Shown: positions 33,525-46,403, counted from the stretch's first letter. The stretch: DNA of 64,000 bases from Lindgomyces ingoldianus (GCF_010093535.1 NW_022985239.1:1-64000), one strand, 5' to 3'. Made by a program: numbers and translations. Notes: generated from the letters alone by a model not told the origin.

Positions 33525-33799
33525 TGTAATGACAAGCACTGTCTCTACTACCGTATAGAGCTGGGGAAGCAAGGCAGAGTAGGTCGGCTCTATTTTAGCT
33601 ACACTAAGATAGAGAGGAGAAAGGGAGCTTTAAGGGCAGCTCTGCAGAAGAAGTGCTCACAGCGCTAAGGCGCTAGCAAGGACGCTAGCGCTAAGCAAAC
33701 TAATAGCGTTGCGCTAGTTGCACCCCCTATATCCTAATTAGCTGCACAGGCAGCTTATCATGTGACGCGCGACAGAGCTCTCTGCGTAGGACTGTCACA
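33525..33799 (-). repeat. Left LTR of element D (3' LTR)
   Basis: 275 bp, TGTAATGACAAGC to ACTGTCACA. The outer ~80 bp is unmutated (CCGTATAGAGCTGGGG), while the inner end is RIP-mutated compared with 45660-45774. Confidence 0.92.
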
Positions 33800-36700
33800 T
33801 CACCCCCTTCTAAGGCAGTCTTATCCCTAAGACTAGGTAGTTTAGCGCCTTTATGTTAGTCTTTAAACTAGTTAAGACTTTAGCGTAGGTTAATTATTAA
33901 CTTTTATAGGTTCTATATTTTTACCTTTTTTATACGCTTGCAACTAGGCGTCTAGTCGCGCTAGCAGACTAGGCTTAGTAGGATATGCTTAGTGGAAGTC
34001 CCTTACCTTATGCAGAGCTCTAAGGAATCTGTTAGCATTATACTAGGTAGGGTTAGGATTATAGCCTACCTATAAGGCTTAGTATTAGAGACGCCTGCAG
34101 TAGACGCGACTATCTAGGATGTTCTAAACCTGCTACTTAGGGTGACTATTAACCTTAATTAGCTCCTCTAGGGGCTTAACCTAACCTAGCAGCGTTATAG
34201 GTGCTGCCTGCTGTAGGCAGTCTGCGTGGAAGACGTTATGCATCCTTATGTACAGGGGGAGCTTAAGCTAGTACAAATAACCTTTTATGCCTATAATTAA
34301 ATAAGGCCTGTACATCTGCTAGTTAAGCTTCTAGCTAGGGCGCCTTATAGTAAAGCCTTTAGAAGTTACATATACCTTATTACTTACTATAAAGTTAGGC
34401 TTGCGCTACTTTTTATTTACTTAAGCTGCTTACTACTTTTAGGCTTAAGTAATGCCTTTTTTTGCAATCTTAATTACTTATTATATAGTGTTGTAGCAGA
34501 GCTTAGCATAGCTCTAAGCCTTTTTATGTAAAATCTGCTCTAGCGCAGTTAGTAAGCGTCTTATATGTGCCTTTTAGTTCTAGTAGTGTGTTAGACAATA
34601 GCTAAACTTAATCTTAAATAGTAATAACCTTATTGTCTTATGCAGTAGAGATGCTTAAGCCTAGTCTATGCAGGGCAGCAGGTCTAACTAGTTATTCTAG
34701 AAGTAATTAACAAATAAACGCAGTTGCTAGTTAATATACTAATTTAGCACCTTTATGTTACTGTTAGTCTAGGGATAGTAGGGCGTAAAGAGCTTTTATT
34801 TAACACTAGTAAGGCAGCAAAGCTTATTTATAAATATAAAAGTAAACTATAGTCTACAGTTAAAGATAATTAATTAAGGGGGTCTATAGACGCGCTAGAT
34901 ATAGCAATAGTATAGGTCTGCAGCCCTTATAGCAGTAATAGTCTTATAGCATAGCAGTAAAAAGCAGCGCTTGCTTAGACAGTCTACTATAATAAACGCG
35001 TTATTATAGCTAGCTTAATTAGGTAGAAATAACTTAAAATTTATAAAAATGTTTTACTATGCTTACTTAAGTATTAGTAGTAGCTTAAAAAGCCCTAAAG
35101 TCTTATCTTAAAAGATATAGCTCTACTAACAAGCCTTATAAGCGCTAATGTAGGTCTTAACATTCTAGCTTATGCTTAGCTAGTAGTACTACTTACACAG
35201 CAGCTTAGTTATTTTTCTAGTTCTAGAATGTACAGTAAGTTGCGTTGTGTAAACAGCGCAGATAAGGTAGGTCCTTAGAAACTAGATAGCTAGAACTACA
35301 AGCTTCCCTTTCTTTAGTAGTAGGCCCTTAGTGTTAAGCTTCTATTATAAGCTAAAATTCTACACTCTATTATAGCAGTATTATAAGCTCTTATAATTCT
35401 AATTAGCATCTAAGATCTAATTAATAAGCTTATACAGTTAATCTATTAGCAACAGCTCTATAAGCTTCTTATTTAGCAAAGAGGTGCTCTGCAAGGTAGC
35501 GTATAATTAAGTAATAAGACTAACACTAATCTACTTTTAGCTTAGAAAAAAGTGTATATAAGCAGCTTTATTTTTTTCTTTTTATGTTTTAAGCTTTTTC
35601 TACTTCCTTAACAGCGCGTCTACAACAACATTAGCAGTGCCTAGGCGGTAGGTTAGCGTAAGGTTAAAGTCTGCTATTAGCATAGCCTATTGCATCTAGT
35701 AAGGGGTAAGCTTACGCTTAACAGCAAAGTACTTAAAAGCTTAGTAGTTAGTAATTACTATAAATAGCTTATCTTATTATAGGCTTATTAGCTGTGCTTA
35801 CTACTTTTATAAGCTTTAAATAACTATAAGCATTTTTTTATTATGTATGTTATAGTTTATCTGCAGCAGGCTTATAGTCTTAGAGTAGAACGCTACAGGG
35901 CGCTAGATGCTGTTGTCCTACAGCTATAATAGTACTTCTACAATAACTCTATTACTTATGTTAGTCTCTATACACATCTTATAATCTAGTAAGTAGTATG
36001 TAAGAATATTGTCTAATAGCATAAAGTCTTTAGCACGCTTAAATATAGCTAACTTATGCTCTTTTAAAAGATGCTAGGCGCTACACTTAAGCAGCTTTGT
36101 AAGTAGCTATATAATGCAACTATAGTTCTTAAGAAAGGCGCAGTAGAAGTTGTAAAACTCTAAGAACAACTGTAGGCTCTTAATTAAGGTTAGTATAGGC
36201 TAGTCTTAGACAGCAGCTATTTTAGCAGAGTCCTTGCAGATTCTGTCTATGCTAATAATAAAACTTAAAAATTTTATTTTAGTAACTATAAATTTACTCT
36301 TTTTAAGGTTAATCTGCAGGCTAGTGTTTTATAAACAACATAGAACCTTAGCAACATATGCCTTATGCTATAGAGAGTTGTCTAAGTAGATTAAGATGTT
36401 ATTAAAGTAGGCTATATAAAAGTTATTAAGCAGGCTATGTAGAACCTAATTAATATATTACTAAAAAGTTATAAGGCTATTATAAAGTCTAAAAAGTAGC
36501 ATATAATACTTATAGTTACTATAGCGCGTTTAGAAGGTAGTTAGGTCCTTAACCTTTTTAGTAAGCTAGATATAATAGAACACCTGTTATATATTAAGCT
36601 TAGTAAAGACTTTAGCTGCAGCTAGCTACATAAGCGTCTTTTAAATTAAAAGTATTAGGTAAGCGTCTTTTTTTATAATTATATTAAGCTTATAATAGTC

Positions 36701-38749
36701 TATGTAGAACCTTTACCCTTTTTTTAGCTTCTTAGTAAATAAGACTAGAGAAGCGTAGCTAGCATTACTGTGCGTAATAAATCCGCGTTGCAGGTGGTTG
36801 TCTAGATAGTCCTTAACTAGCCTAAGCTGCTCTAGAGACATGCTGTATAGTAGGCTGCTTAATAAGGTGTTCTTTGCTGTTAGCTTAATATTATAGTTAA
36901 CACTAGGTTAGTGCAGCAGCAGTTTATCTAAGTCTCTTATTAAGAAGTAAGCTAGCGTAGCTCTAGCATACACAAAAAATAGTAACTTCTTAAGCATTAG
37001 CTGTTAAAGCTTATTCTTAGAATTAACTATTATAAGTGCTTAGCAGTCCTTAATTAGTTAATTAACTTTATAAACACTAATATATCTAATTACAACATCT
37101 CTACGCCTTGCGTGTAGCATAAACGCAGCAGTGTTAATTATGTTTACCTCTAGCCCTACCTTAGCAAGTGCTTTTTTAGATACAGCTAGTTAACATTAGC
37201 GCGCTTAATTAGCGCTAGAGAGTATTAGTTAAAAATTAAGTTACTTCTTTATTTTTTTTAAGTTCTGCTACTAATTATACTTCTAAGTTAATTAAAGTTA
37301 GTATTAATTAATTTTTAATATTTTTATAAACCTATCTTATTAGTTAGTATTTACTTAATAAGATTAGTTAATCTATAAAGACACACTGCGTGTAGGGATA
37401 ATAATATTACACTTATAGTCCTGTGTTTAATTATTATCTAGCTACTAAATTAATTATTTTTTATAGTTAATCTAGACACTAGCCTTTTTAAAAACTTTAC
37501 AGCTTATAATTAAGTTATAACAGCCTATGTTATAAAGGATAAAGAGTGTAGGCAGCTAGTAGCTATTAATTACTAGATTTATGTAGAAGTACTTATCTAC
37601 CTGTCTATTTAGTTAATTATTATATCTTATAATAAGAATAGACTTAATGCTAAGCATCTTAGGCTGTAGGTGCTTCTAGATTATCTGCAGGTGTTGTAGG
37701 TAGATTAGATTGTAGCTGCTAGCCCTTATGTTAATAAGACTGTTTAAGTGTACAGTAATCTCTCTAGCAGAGACGCAGTAGAGCAGCATAAAAGGCTTAC
37801 TACTAAATAGCAGCTTACGCAGCTCTTGCGCTAGCGCTTTATTTATTAACTCTAGAGAGAAGACTTTTTTTAGAGTAAGTTTTTCTTTAATTTACTGTCC
37901 TTACTAGAGCTTATAGCGTCTAGCTCCTGCGCTACTTCTATAGCCTTACTCTTAGCGCAGGCGTAAAGGCAGTTGCAACTTATATGTCCTAGCTAATAGC
38001 ATAAGTAGTAGGTTATAGCATCCTTTATTAAAGCTGCCTGTGCTTAGGGTGTTGCTAGAGTTATTAGAGCAGTAGTAGTAGCAGCAGGTTAAAGAACATT
38101 TTAACGTGTAAGCTTCTCTTTACCTCTCTACACACGTTACACGCTTAACTTTGTAGTAGACCTCTGCAGTAAGAAGGATATCTAGCAGGCTTACTTTATA
38201 TAATTAAAGAAGCTAACTATTAGGTTATTATAGTAAGTCTTTATATATACTTAGAGCTAACTTAATAAGGTGTTATAGATTTTATTCTTTTACTACTTAA
38301 GCAGCAGCTTAGCTTTATTTATAAGGCACATAAACTAGGCTTTAAAGTTTTTAAAATTTTAAAATAGCTTTATTTTAAGCTAGTAAAGCTTAGTTTTAGC
38401 TTTTATTTACTAGTTAGTATTTTTAAAGCTTTTTTCTAAGAAGCTTATAATATTCTTAGTTATTACTAGCTTACTTTACTACTTTTAGGCTTTAAAGTAA
38501 GAAACTAGTTAACCTAGCACTTAACTACTTACTTTACTTTTAGTATAGTGTACTTAAGCATTTTTTTTCTTTATAAGGTTACTATCTGCAGGTATAAAGT
38601 AGTCTATGTTATAAAGTAGCTTACCTATTAAGAGGTCTTTTTAGTAATTAAATTTAACATTATTTTTGCCTATAAACCTAGGCAGATTCTCTGCTTTAGC
38701 TAATAGTTTTAGCCTAGCTCCCTAGCTTATAGTACTAATATAAGAGAGG
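33800..38749 (-). pseudogene. pol/gag of element D, RIP-destroyed
   Basis: Minus-strand Gypsy polyprotein with RT at about 36200-36900 and a nucleocapsid-like Cys/His box near 38000. It retains slightly more GC than element A. No frame is intact. The gag 5' part lies beyond the A insertion, at 44426-45499. Confidence 0.8.
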
Positions 38750-38754
38750 TTAAG

Positions 38755-39072
38755 TGTCACGATTGTGCACGAGTAAGGTTATAGAGCTTCACAGAGGTCT
38801 AGTTTAATTACTACGTAAGGTATCATAGTAGGTACAAGACATTGTGTGAGGAACAGAAAGGTTTAGAAGGAAATTAGTAATTAAATACTTAGCTTAAAAG
38901 TCTAAGCGCTTTAAGTATAAATTAAGCCTATTCTAAGTTTAGTTAGTGTTAAGGCAGTTTATGCTTAAGTTTATGTCTATGTTATGTTATATTTATGTTA
39001 GACGTGCACTAATAATACTCTAGTACGCGTCTAATATAGTTATGTCTAGGATCTAGGGAGGATACTGTGACA
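38755..39072 (-). repeat. Left LTR of element A
   Basis: 318 bp. The start TGTCACGATTGTGCACGAG is unmutated; the end is partly mutated (GGATCTAGGGAGGATACTGT). Confidence 0.93.
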
Positions 39073-42000
39073 GTACTCCCCCCTCTTATTAGAAAGAGAA
39101 TCCTTTACATTAGTAGTTCTAGTATTAGGTTGTCTTTATTAAAGTATAGGTTTAGTTTAGATAGGTATTAGGCATAGAATTAGGTTACTATAGAGTTCTT
39201 TTATAGGGCTTCTACAAGTTCCTATAATAGTTTATTATATCTAGTCTATTTTATAAAGTATTTATAGATACATTTCTTCTTATTAAACTAAATTTATTTA
39301 ACATTTTCTATAATATATTCTAGTTTATTATTTATAATAATAGGTTTAGGTAGCAGGTTTAGCTGTCTAGGTAGATAGTTAGATTTAGAGGCTACTTAGC
39401 GCAGCAATAATACATAGAACACAGGGTGTATCTTTATGCTGTTAGGTAGGATTAATTAGTAAGCATATAATAAGACTATATAAGCTACTATAAAGGGGCT
39501 AAGGTTTTTCTAATTAAGTTTTTTTAATTATTAGTTTATTTAGATATTTTTAGTGTCTAGCTAGACCTTCTTGCTAGCTATATACGCAGGGGCAAGAGTT
39601 TAGAATTAGTTTACGTACTCTTGTTAAAAAGCTTAAGCCTATGTAAACTTTTTATAAACATATTTAAATATATTTTAGATTTTATTAATAAGTCTATTTA
39701 TATTTATTACTTATACAGATTAATAAGTTAGTTAAAAAGTATTTATAAGTAGTTTAAATTTTATTTAAGGGTAGTATCTATAGTTTACTAAAAACAGAGA
39801 TACTTATGTTAATTTAGATGTTATGTTATTAGCTTTAAACTATGCTATAGCTAACTATTTTACTTAGTTATTCTGCTAGTAGTTTATGTACACTTATAAG
39901 ACTTATTTTATTACAGTGTTTATATTTTTAGTCTAGCTGTTAGTCTCTAGGTAAAAAGCTATAGATAGATAAAGGACAATTTAAAGCTATTTACAGAGTT
40001 TGTCCTAGAAGGCTAAGATAAACTGCGTACCTTTGTCTAATATAATTATGTTAGGCAGGCTATAGTAAACCTATACATATTAGTAGAATAACTAGGCTAT
40101 ATTAAGAGTAGTTATAAAAAAACATAGTATTAAGTGTTAATACTTAGTTAAGTAATTAACAACTACTATAATATTTATATACCCTTTAGATAAAAGTAGG
40201 TTTATAATAAAATTAATTAATATGTCTTTTTAAGCTTATTTAGAGATTAAAAGCAGTTTAAGTAAGCTATTATACCTTTTTTAAAAGGCTTTTACTTTAT
40301 AGCAAGTATAGCAACATAATATGTATTAGCGTACAGTATAGAACATGCAGGGCTAGTAGTACTCTCTCTGTAGTAGGTTAAGAGTCTTTCCTTTGCCTAA
40401 GTGTTCTCTAACAGGTAAGTTATATATAATTTAAAGTAGTTTAATTCTTAGTTTGTTAGAATTAGAGATTATAAGTTAGTTATAGTAATATAGCTTACTA
40501 TTTTAGTTTTTATAGTTAGCTAGTGTTACTTTTTTTAACTAACTAGCGCTGTTTTAAAGTAGGTTTAAAGTTTCTTAAATAAATTTATTATTTAGATACT
40601 TATTAGTAATAATCTAATTAATTATCTAATCTATTTTATTTAAGTTAAGGTCTAAAAATAGCTTAAGTTAAAGTAAAGTTTAGTGTTAAGCCTTTTACAC
40701 TTCTTTTTAAGCAAGGATGTTTTAGGATTGCTTTATAAAGGCATCTAGTTTCCCTTTATTTTAACTAAGATAATAAGTAATCTTAAAATTAAAATAAAAT
40801 AAGTATTTAAACTAACAGGCTTATTAGTAGCTAAGTTATTTTATAGTTATAAAGTACTATAAGTTCTTATAGTTAGATAGAACCTATATTAGATGCGCTG
40901 CACCTTCTAGTTTAGGTTGCTATTATTTAAAGTAGTGTACTATAGTAAGCAATTTCTTATTATAGATCTTATAATTACCTTCTACAAGACTTATTCTTTT
41001 TAAGAAGTATGTAATAGGCCTAATAGTCCTGTCTAGCTTAGTCTAGAAGAGAACTTCTACTACTATGTAGTCTAAGGCATTAGCTTCTATAAGTATTAGT
41101 AGTTTAAAGTTAAAGTAGCAAAGTATTAAAGCTTTAGTAAAGGCTTTTTTTAGCTAGTTAAAAGACTATTAGTAATTTAAGTTAAAGTTAAATTAAACTT
41201 TTTTTTTAATAAGTGTAATTATAAAGCTTACTAGCTGCAAGAAGTTATTAATAAATTATTAGTAAAAGTTAGTAAATCTTATAAAGGCTTAAACATCCTT
41301 TACATCTTTTAGGTATTGCTAATCTAGCATAGTCTAAACCTTAATAAGGTCTATTTAAATGCTATCTATAAAGATTATATATCTTAAATACATAACCTTT
41401 AATTAGTAGAACTTGCATTTGTTTATGTTAAGTTACAGACCTACTTCTTCTATAGCCTTTAGCACTAAGCGTACATGCTGTTTGTGCTCTAAAAGGCTAT
41501 TACTATAAATTAGAATATTATTAATATACGCAGTGTAGAACACGTCTAGGTAGGGTTAGAGTAAGTTGTTTACAAAATGTTAAAAAGTACTAGGCGTGTT
41601 AGCTAAGCTAAAGGGCATTACTAGGTACTTAAATAGTCTATATTAGGTTTAAAACACTGTTAGCTACTTATTACCCTTTGCTATTCTTAGCTTATTAAAG
41701 GCAGTAATAATATTTAACTTTATAAAATACTTTACTTTACTTAGTTAGCTTAGAGTTTCTTATAAAAAAAAAATTAAGTATTAGTTTTTAATAGTAACAG
41801 CATTTAGTCCTTAGTAGTTAATATAGAATTAAAGCCTACTCCTAGGTTTTTTTATAAATAGTATAAGTAACACTACTAGTAAAGAGCTAGCTTAAATAAA
41901 CTCTTTTTTTAGGTTCTTATTAAAGTATTTTTAAAGCACTTTTAATTTATTTAGCAACATCTTATACAGTAGCCTATAACTAGGTTATTTACTAGGCTTA

Positions 42001-44102
42001 AAAGTTATCTAGTAATTATATAAATGTTATATTAAAAGCTTATTAGACTTATCTTAAAAGAAGATATATAATAAGTTATAGTAGTCTAAAAAGACTATTA
42101 TTTTTAAGTTAGTGTGTTTTTAAAAAGCTAAAGCTTAGTTTATATTAGAAATTATAACTACATAGATTTTATAATCTAGTTATTAAGCTAGAGTTATAAA
42201 TAGGGCAGGTTCTATGTAGTAGATGTCTATTTACTGTTTAAGTCCTAGTTTGTGTTTAAATTAGGTAAGTAAAAGTTTCTTAAAAGCTTTTATTTCTTTA
42301 AGTTTAAGTAGTTATTAAATTATTTTATATAGCCTATTTTAGTAAAAGGCTTAGCTTGTTAGCCTTACTTAGGTAGTTCTTTTTTAAGTTATTAAAAAGT
42401 AGGTCTAAAAACCTTCTATATTAAGTGCTATTTAAGTATTATTTAGGTGTAAGCATAAGCATATGTTTTAGCATTAAAAAAAGTTAAAGTTTAGAACTTA
42501 CTCTTAGTAATTAAAAGTAACCTTATGCTAATATAGCTATAGTTGTCCTAGGATTAGGTTATAACATTTTATATTTATTACATAGAGTTTAATCTGCTCC
42601 TTATAGTGTTAGTAAGTAATTATAATAGTTATAGTATAAAAGATAGAACTTTTTTTAAGTTATTTTCTATTAAATCTAGTTAAGTAAATTATTTAGGTAA
42701 GTAGTGTTAATTAAAGATTTAGTTTACACACTAGTTTTTTATTAATGTAACTTATGCTATTTACTTCTAAGTTAATAAGAGCTTATATTAAGGCTAATAT
42801 AGTTTTTTATTATAAATATATAAGAATATTAACTTAGTACTTTTAGTTATTAGTAGGGGACTTAGCCTATAAGTTAGTAAAGATCTAGTGTTAAATTAGT
42901 CCTAAAGGGCAACTTAGCCTTAAAACAAGCCTTTTTGCAGGCTCTTACTGCTATAGCTGCAGCTACGTTAAGAGTAGTAAAAGAGATTAAGGCTTAAATA
43001 TAAGTTAAAGCCCTTATAAAAATAAGATTAAAATAGTAAAGATCTTTAATAAGTACTAGTAGTGCTACTTATGTAGACTTAAAAAAGAGGAATAAAGTAG
43101 TTTTAAAAAATATAACTATACTTACTGCACTTAAAGTATTAACTTTTTTTTTTATAATCTTTACACTTTCTAGAACTAACTAAAGCATAATTTAAATTAA
43201 TTTTTATTACATTAAAGTCCTTATTTACAACTGCGCTAGTTTAGAGGTGTATTAGGGCTTATATAAGAAGAAACCTTATGTTATTATTATAGGTAGCAAT
43301 TAGGTTTACATACGCATTAAAGTTGTTTAGAAGGGGTTCTCCTACTATAGCGCGTTGCAGTTTAGTTAAGAGAGAGTTATATAAAGCTGTAATTAGACCT
43401 ATCTTATTTAGGCCTATATTAGATGCAAGTTAGCAGAACTTAGTAAAGTGTAAAGTAAAGCTTTTTTTTTTTTATTATAAAGTGTTTAGGTAACTTAGGG
43501 CTGTTAACTTTTTATTTAGGTCTTTATAAGTTGCTTATAAGAATACTATAAATTAATTTAAGTTAATAATATCTTTATTTATTAGTAAGTTAATTAAGGC
43601 TGTTATATTATAGTTAAGTTAAAAGTAGGCATATAGTAACTAGAAGTGTTTAAAAAAGAATTAGTCTATATTTTCTTTAAGTTTATATTAGAGCTTATGT
43701 AAAAAAAAAGGTAGGTCTTTCTATTTTCTATTAAACAGTAGAGGATTAGGGAGTTAGTTAGATTTTATTACTAAGTTAAAAAGGTTACAAGTTATAAATA
43801 GTGTTAAGTAAAAAAGAGTTAAGCTATTTTTAAACTTCTAAGTAAGCTTTAAAGCTAGTAAGTTCTTAGTTTTTACTACTATAACAAGAGTTAAGGTAAA
43901 AACAAACTATTTAATAACATAAAGCTGTTTTTTAAAGTCCTTTTAAAGAGCTTTAAAGCTTATAATATAGTAGCTTTTTTATAAAGTAAGCACTTTTTAG
44001 AAAGCTTTTTAGCTTGCTTTAATAGCTTAGAGTTATGTAAGTACTAAGCTTATTAGATTAAATTTAGAGGCTATTCTTAGCTAAAGTTTTAACATAACAT
44101 AA

Positions 44103-44420
44103 TATTATAATTATGCATAAGTAAGGTTATAGAGCTTTACAGAGGTCTAGTTTAATTACTACATAAGGTATTATAGTAAGTACAAGACATTATGTAAGAA
44201 ATAAAAAAGTTTAAAAGAAAATTAGTAATTAAATACTTAGCTTAAAAGTCTAAGCACTTTAGGTATAAATTAAGCCTATTTTAGGTTTAGTTAGTGTTAA
44301 GGCAGTTTATGCTTAAGTTTATGTCTGTGTTGTGTTGTGTTTATGTTAGACGTGCACTAATAATACTCTAGTACGCGTCTAATACGGTTATGTCTGGGAT
44401 CCGGGGAGGATACCGTGACA
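44103..44420 (-). repeat. Right LTR of element A (5' LTR)
   Basis: 318 bp. The start is heavily mutated (TATTATAATTATGCATAAG) and the outer end intact (GGATCCGGGGAGGATACCGT). Confidence 0.93.
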
Positions 44421-44425
44421 TTAAG

Positions 44426-45499
44426 TGTTCTTAGCATAGCTAAGTTAAATTATAGTTACTTTCTTAGTGTAGTTAGCATAAGTGTGCCTTTTAGCGCTTA
44501 ATAAGCTTTATCTAAGAGAAATAATTAATTACACACTAGTGTAGTAGCAGCCTTAAGTCTTTTAACTTTATCTTTATAATTAGCTAGGTGTTTAAAAGTT
44601 TTATTTAGTAGGCTTTAAAGCTTTTATAGCTTTTTACTAACTTTTACTTACTTAGCTTCTGCTATGTTAACTGCTTTAGTAAAAGTATTAGTGTAGTCTT
44701 AATAAGCTTACACTTTTAATAACTACTATAGTAGCTTATTTACTACAACTATGTAATCTGCAGCTATAAGGTTTAGTAGGTCTAGGCAGAGGCTAATTAA
44801 ATTATAATTAGTAGTACTCTAAGTAATAGCTTTTATTTAGAATAATAGTGCTTTTCTAGCTTACTAAGCGCGCGCGCGTGTAGTCTTAATAGTGTAGTCC
44901 TTTTTAAACACATTATTAGCGTAGAACTAGGCCTAGCATAGCAGCGTTCTTAGTTTAGGTGTATAGGCGTTGCTAGTAGGCTAGGCAGTAGAATTAACGC
45001 GCATCTTAATTCTTAACAGCTTCCCTATCTTAGTGCTCTTAGCTCCTTCCCTCTACTCTAGGGTCTAGCAGTCCGCAGAGGTATAGTGTAGTGTGAGCCC
45101 TGGGTCTGGTGACGGTGGGGCTGATAGTTAATTAGTGGTGGGTTTGTACGTGGGTTTGTACAGAGCCTGCAGCTCTCTTCGCGTTGTTGCAGTGGTAGTT
45201 AGTACAGTAGGCCCCCCCCTACAGTTAATTTAAACTAGAGCAGCAGCGCTCCTAGCTTAAAGCTTCTTAATAAGGTGCAATAATTTAATTATTGCTTAGT
45301 GTTGCTTTTATAGTTACCTAGCCTAACTAGGGCTTTAAGGCAGATAGCTATTGTTAATAAACTAAGGCTTAGCTTAGTTATACTAGCAGATCTGTCTAAG
45401 TAAGAGTTAGTTAGTAGATTAAGCTCTTAGAGCTAACTGCACAGTAGACCTAGATATTATATTACTGTTCTTTAGCTAAATAAGATAATTTTAGTGTAA
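44426..45499 (-). pseudogene. 5' interior (gag side) of element D
   Basis: Continuation of D after the A insertion. It includes a GC-normal patch at about 45040-45220 (CCCTGGGTCTGGTGACGGTG) next to the 5' LTR, where the primer-binding site and leader should be. No ORF is intact and no tRNA match was recognised. Confidence 0.6.
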
Positions 45500-45774
45500 T
45501 ATAATAATAAGCACTATCTTTACTACTGTATAAAGCTAGAGAAGTAAGGTAGAGTAGGTTAGCTCTATTTTAGCTACACTAAGATAGAGAGAAGAAAGGG
45601 AGCTTTAAGGGCAGCTCTGCAGAAGAAGTGCTTGCAGCGCTAAGGCGCTAGCAAGGACGCTAGCGCTAAGCAAACTAATAGCGTTGCGCCAGTCGCACCC
45701 CCTATATCCTGATTGGCTGCACGGGCAGCTTGTCATGTGACGCGCGACAGAGCTCTCTGCGTAGGACCGTCACA
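45500..45774 (-). repeat. Right LTR of element D (5' LTR)
   Basis: 275 bp. Its last ~120 bp is unmutated (CGCCAGTCGCACCCC, GATTGGCTGCACGGGC) where the left LTR is RIP-mutated. Confidence 0.92.
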
Positions 45775-45779
45775 TACTA

Positions 45780-46022
45780 GAGGTGCTAAGGGGAGCAGGA
45801 GGAGTTTATAGGAGTCTGCTAAGGCGAGCTCTTATAAGCTCCCTTAAGCTCCCTAGACTTGTGGCCTGTCCTCCCTATTAGACAACGCATTCCTCTATTA
45901 CCGCAGGCAGCTGTGCTGCTTCCGTGTCCTCCGGTTGGTTCATAAGCGAGCCCTGTCCCAATCCAGCTAGATTGTGGAGCACTGCCGGTGGAGTTACGCT
46001 GGTCCAACCGTAGATCGTAACA
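45780..46022 (-). repeat. Right LTR of element E, second portion
   Basis: 243 bp that complete the E LTR (end CCGTAGATCGTAACA). It is almost free of RIP, unlike its left-LTR counterpart at 18802-19049. An antisense frame crosses it but is an LTR artefact. Confidence 0.92.
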
Positions 46023-46027
46023 AAACA

Positions 46028-46076
46028 GTGGGGCACAGAGGGTTAGCAGCTTACAGTCTAATTGTGGGTTGTAATA
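46028..46076 (-). mobile_element. Solo LTR G, right portion
   Basis: The last 49 bp of the old LTR, GTGGGGCACAGAGGG to GGTTGTAATA, followed by the GTAAC duplication. It matches the terminal region of element F's LTR in reverse orientation. Confidence 0.7.
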
Positions 46077-46081
46077 GTAAC

Positions 46082-46306
46082 CTAGGAATATTATTAACAC
46101 CTATAGACCTTGTATAAAAGGATATTAGAAAACTACTAAGCTAGCTAAGAGAAGAGGTGCAACTAAATACTTAGAGGAATAGAGGTACAGCAGGGGGCAG
46201 GGCAAGGTTAGGGCTAGGTTAGAGTTCGGGCTAATACAAGAACCTTTTAAAGATTCTAAGCAACCTAAGATAGAACAATTCATGCGAATTGTTACACTTA
46301 GTATGT
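46082..46306 (+). mobile_element. H-family solo LTR-like element, RIP-mutated partial copy (H1)
   Basis: Matches 60410-60632 (CCTAGGAATATTATTAACACCTATAG against CCTGGGAATACCAATGACACCTATAG) through to the terminal ACAATTCATGCGAATTGTTA. The 5' part is missing. It is the only clearly RIP-mutated H copy and lies next to the RIP nest, so spill-over is likely. Confidence 0.7.
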
Positions 46307-46403
46307 TTATAAAGTGTTATTTAAAGCTGAAAGTAAAGTTTAAGTATAACAATACCTATAAAAAAGCTTTTTATAAAAATTCTAAAGTAACGATTCGTAG
46401 AAT

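Larger units (their letters stand above)
38755..44420 (-). mobile_element. Ty3/Gypsy chromovirus element A (innermost)
   Basis: The target duplication is TTAAG at 38750-38754 and 44421-44425. The LTRs are 318 bp each (38755-39072 and 44103-44420), TGTCACGATTG to ACCGTGACA. Total length is 5,666 bp. Coding is on the minus strand: chromodomain at about 39190-39350 (NKLEYIIENV), integrase with PNIIILDKGTQF (from SDRG.QF) at ~40025-40065, and reverse transcriptase with FYTAYINNILIYSN (from YIDD) at ~41505-41545 followed by HKQHVRLVLKAIEEVGL. Relatives are B (48954-54473) and C (61554 onward). It is inserted in D, so it is the youngest LTR element of this nest. Confidence 0.95.
33525..45774 (-). 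mobile_element. Ty3/Gypsy element D (inserted in E's LTR)
   Basis: The target duplication is TACTA at 33520-33524 and 45775-45779. The LTRs are 275 bp each (33525-33799 and 45500-45774); the right one begins TATAATAAT, the RIP form of TGTAATGAC. Coding is on the minus strand. Landmarks are a reverse-transcriptase phrase AYFNNILIY (~36396-36422, from YLDD), then KFLSFIISIDRI and LQLFLEFYNFYCAFLKNYS, and a degenerate zinc knuckle at ~37975-38015 (CY*LGHISCNC). The element is split by element A (38755-44420), which leaves ~6.6 kb of D. Confidence 0.9.
18458..46022 (-). mobile_element. Ty3/Gypsy element E (outer element of the nest)
   Basis: The target duplication is AAACA at 18453-18457 and 46023-46027. 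The LTRs are 592 bp each: left 18458-19049, right 33176-33519 plus 45775-46022 after excluding the D insertion and its duplication. Coding was on the minus strand: gag about 31382-33175, pol about 19100-23750. Landmarks are a protease-like ALVDSRCTF (23061-23095), a reverse-transcriptase box VYLDNVLIY (21943-21965, from YLDD) preceded by VMLFSLINT, and an integrase Zn-finger half ECNTCNKNN (~20850). Every domain is stop-riddled by RIP. E is interrupted by F (interior) and D (right LTR). Confidence 0.9.

Noticed and set aside
17928..46081. CRISPR-like or satellite array in the AT-rich region
   Set aside because: Repeated words are explained by RIP-biased composition and paired LTRs; no regular spacer structure.
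45819..46100. 93-codon minus-strand frame
   Set aside because: Lies in the unmutated end of element E's LTR and solo LTR G; it is open because that end escaped RIP, with no coding motif.
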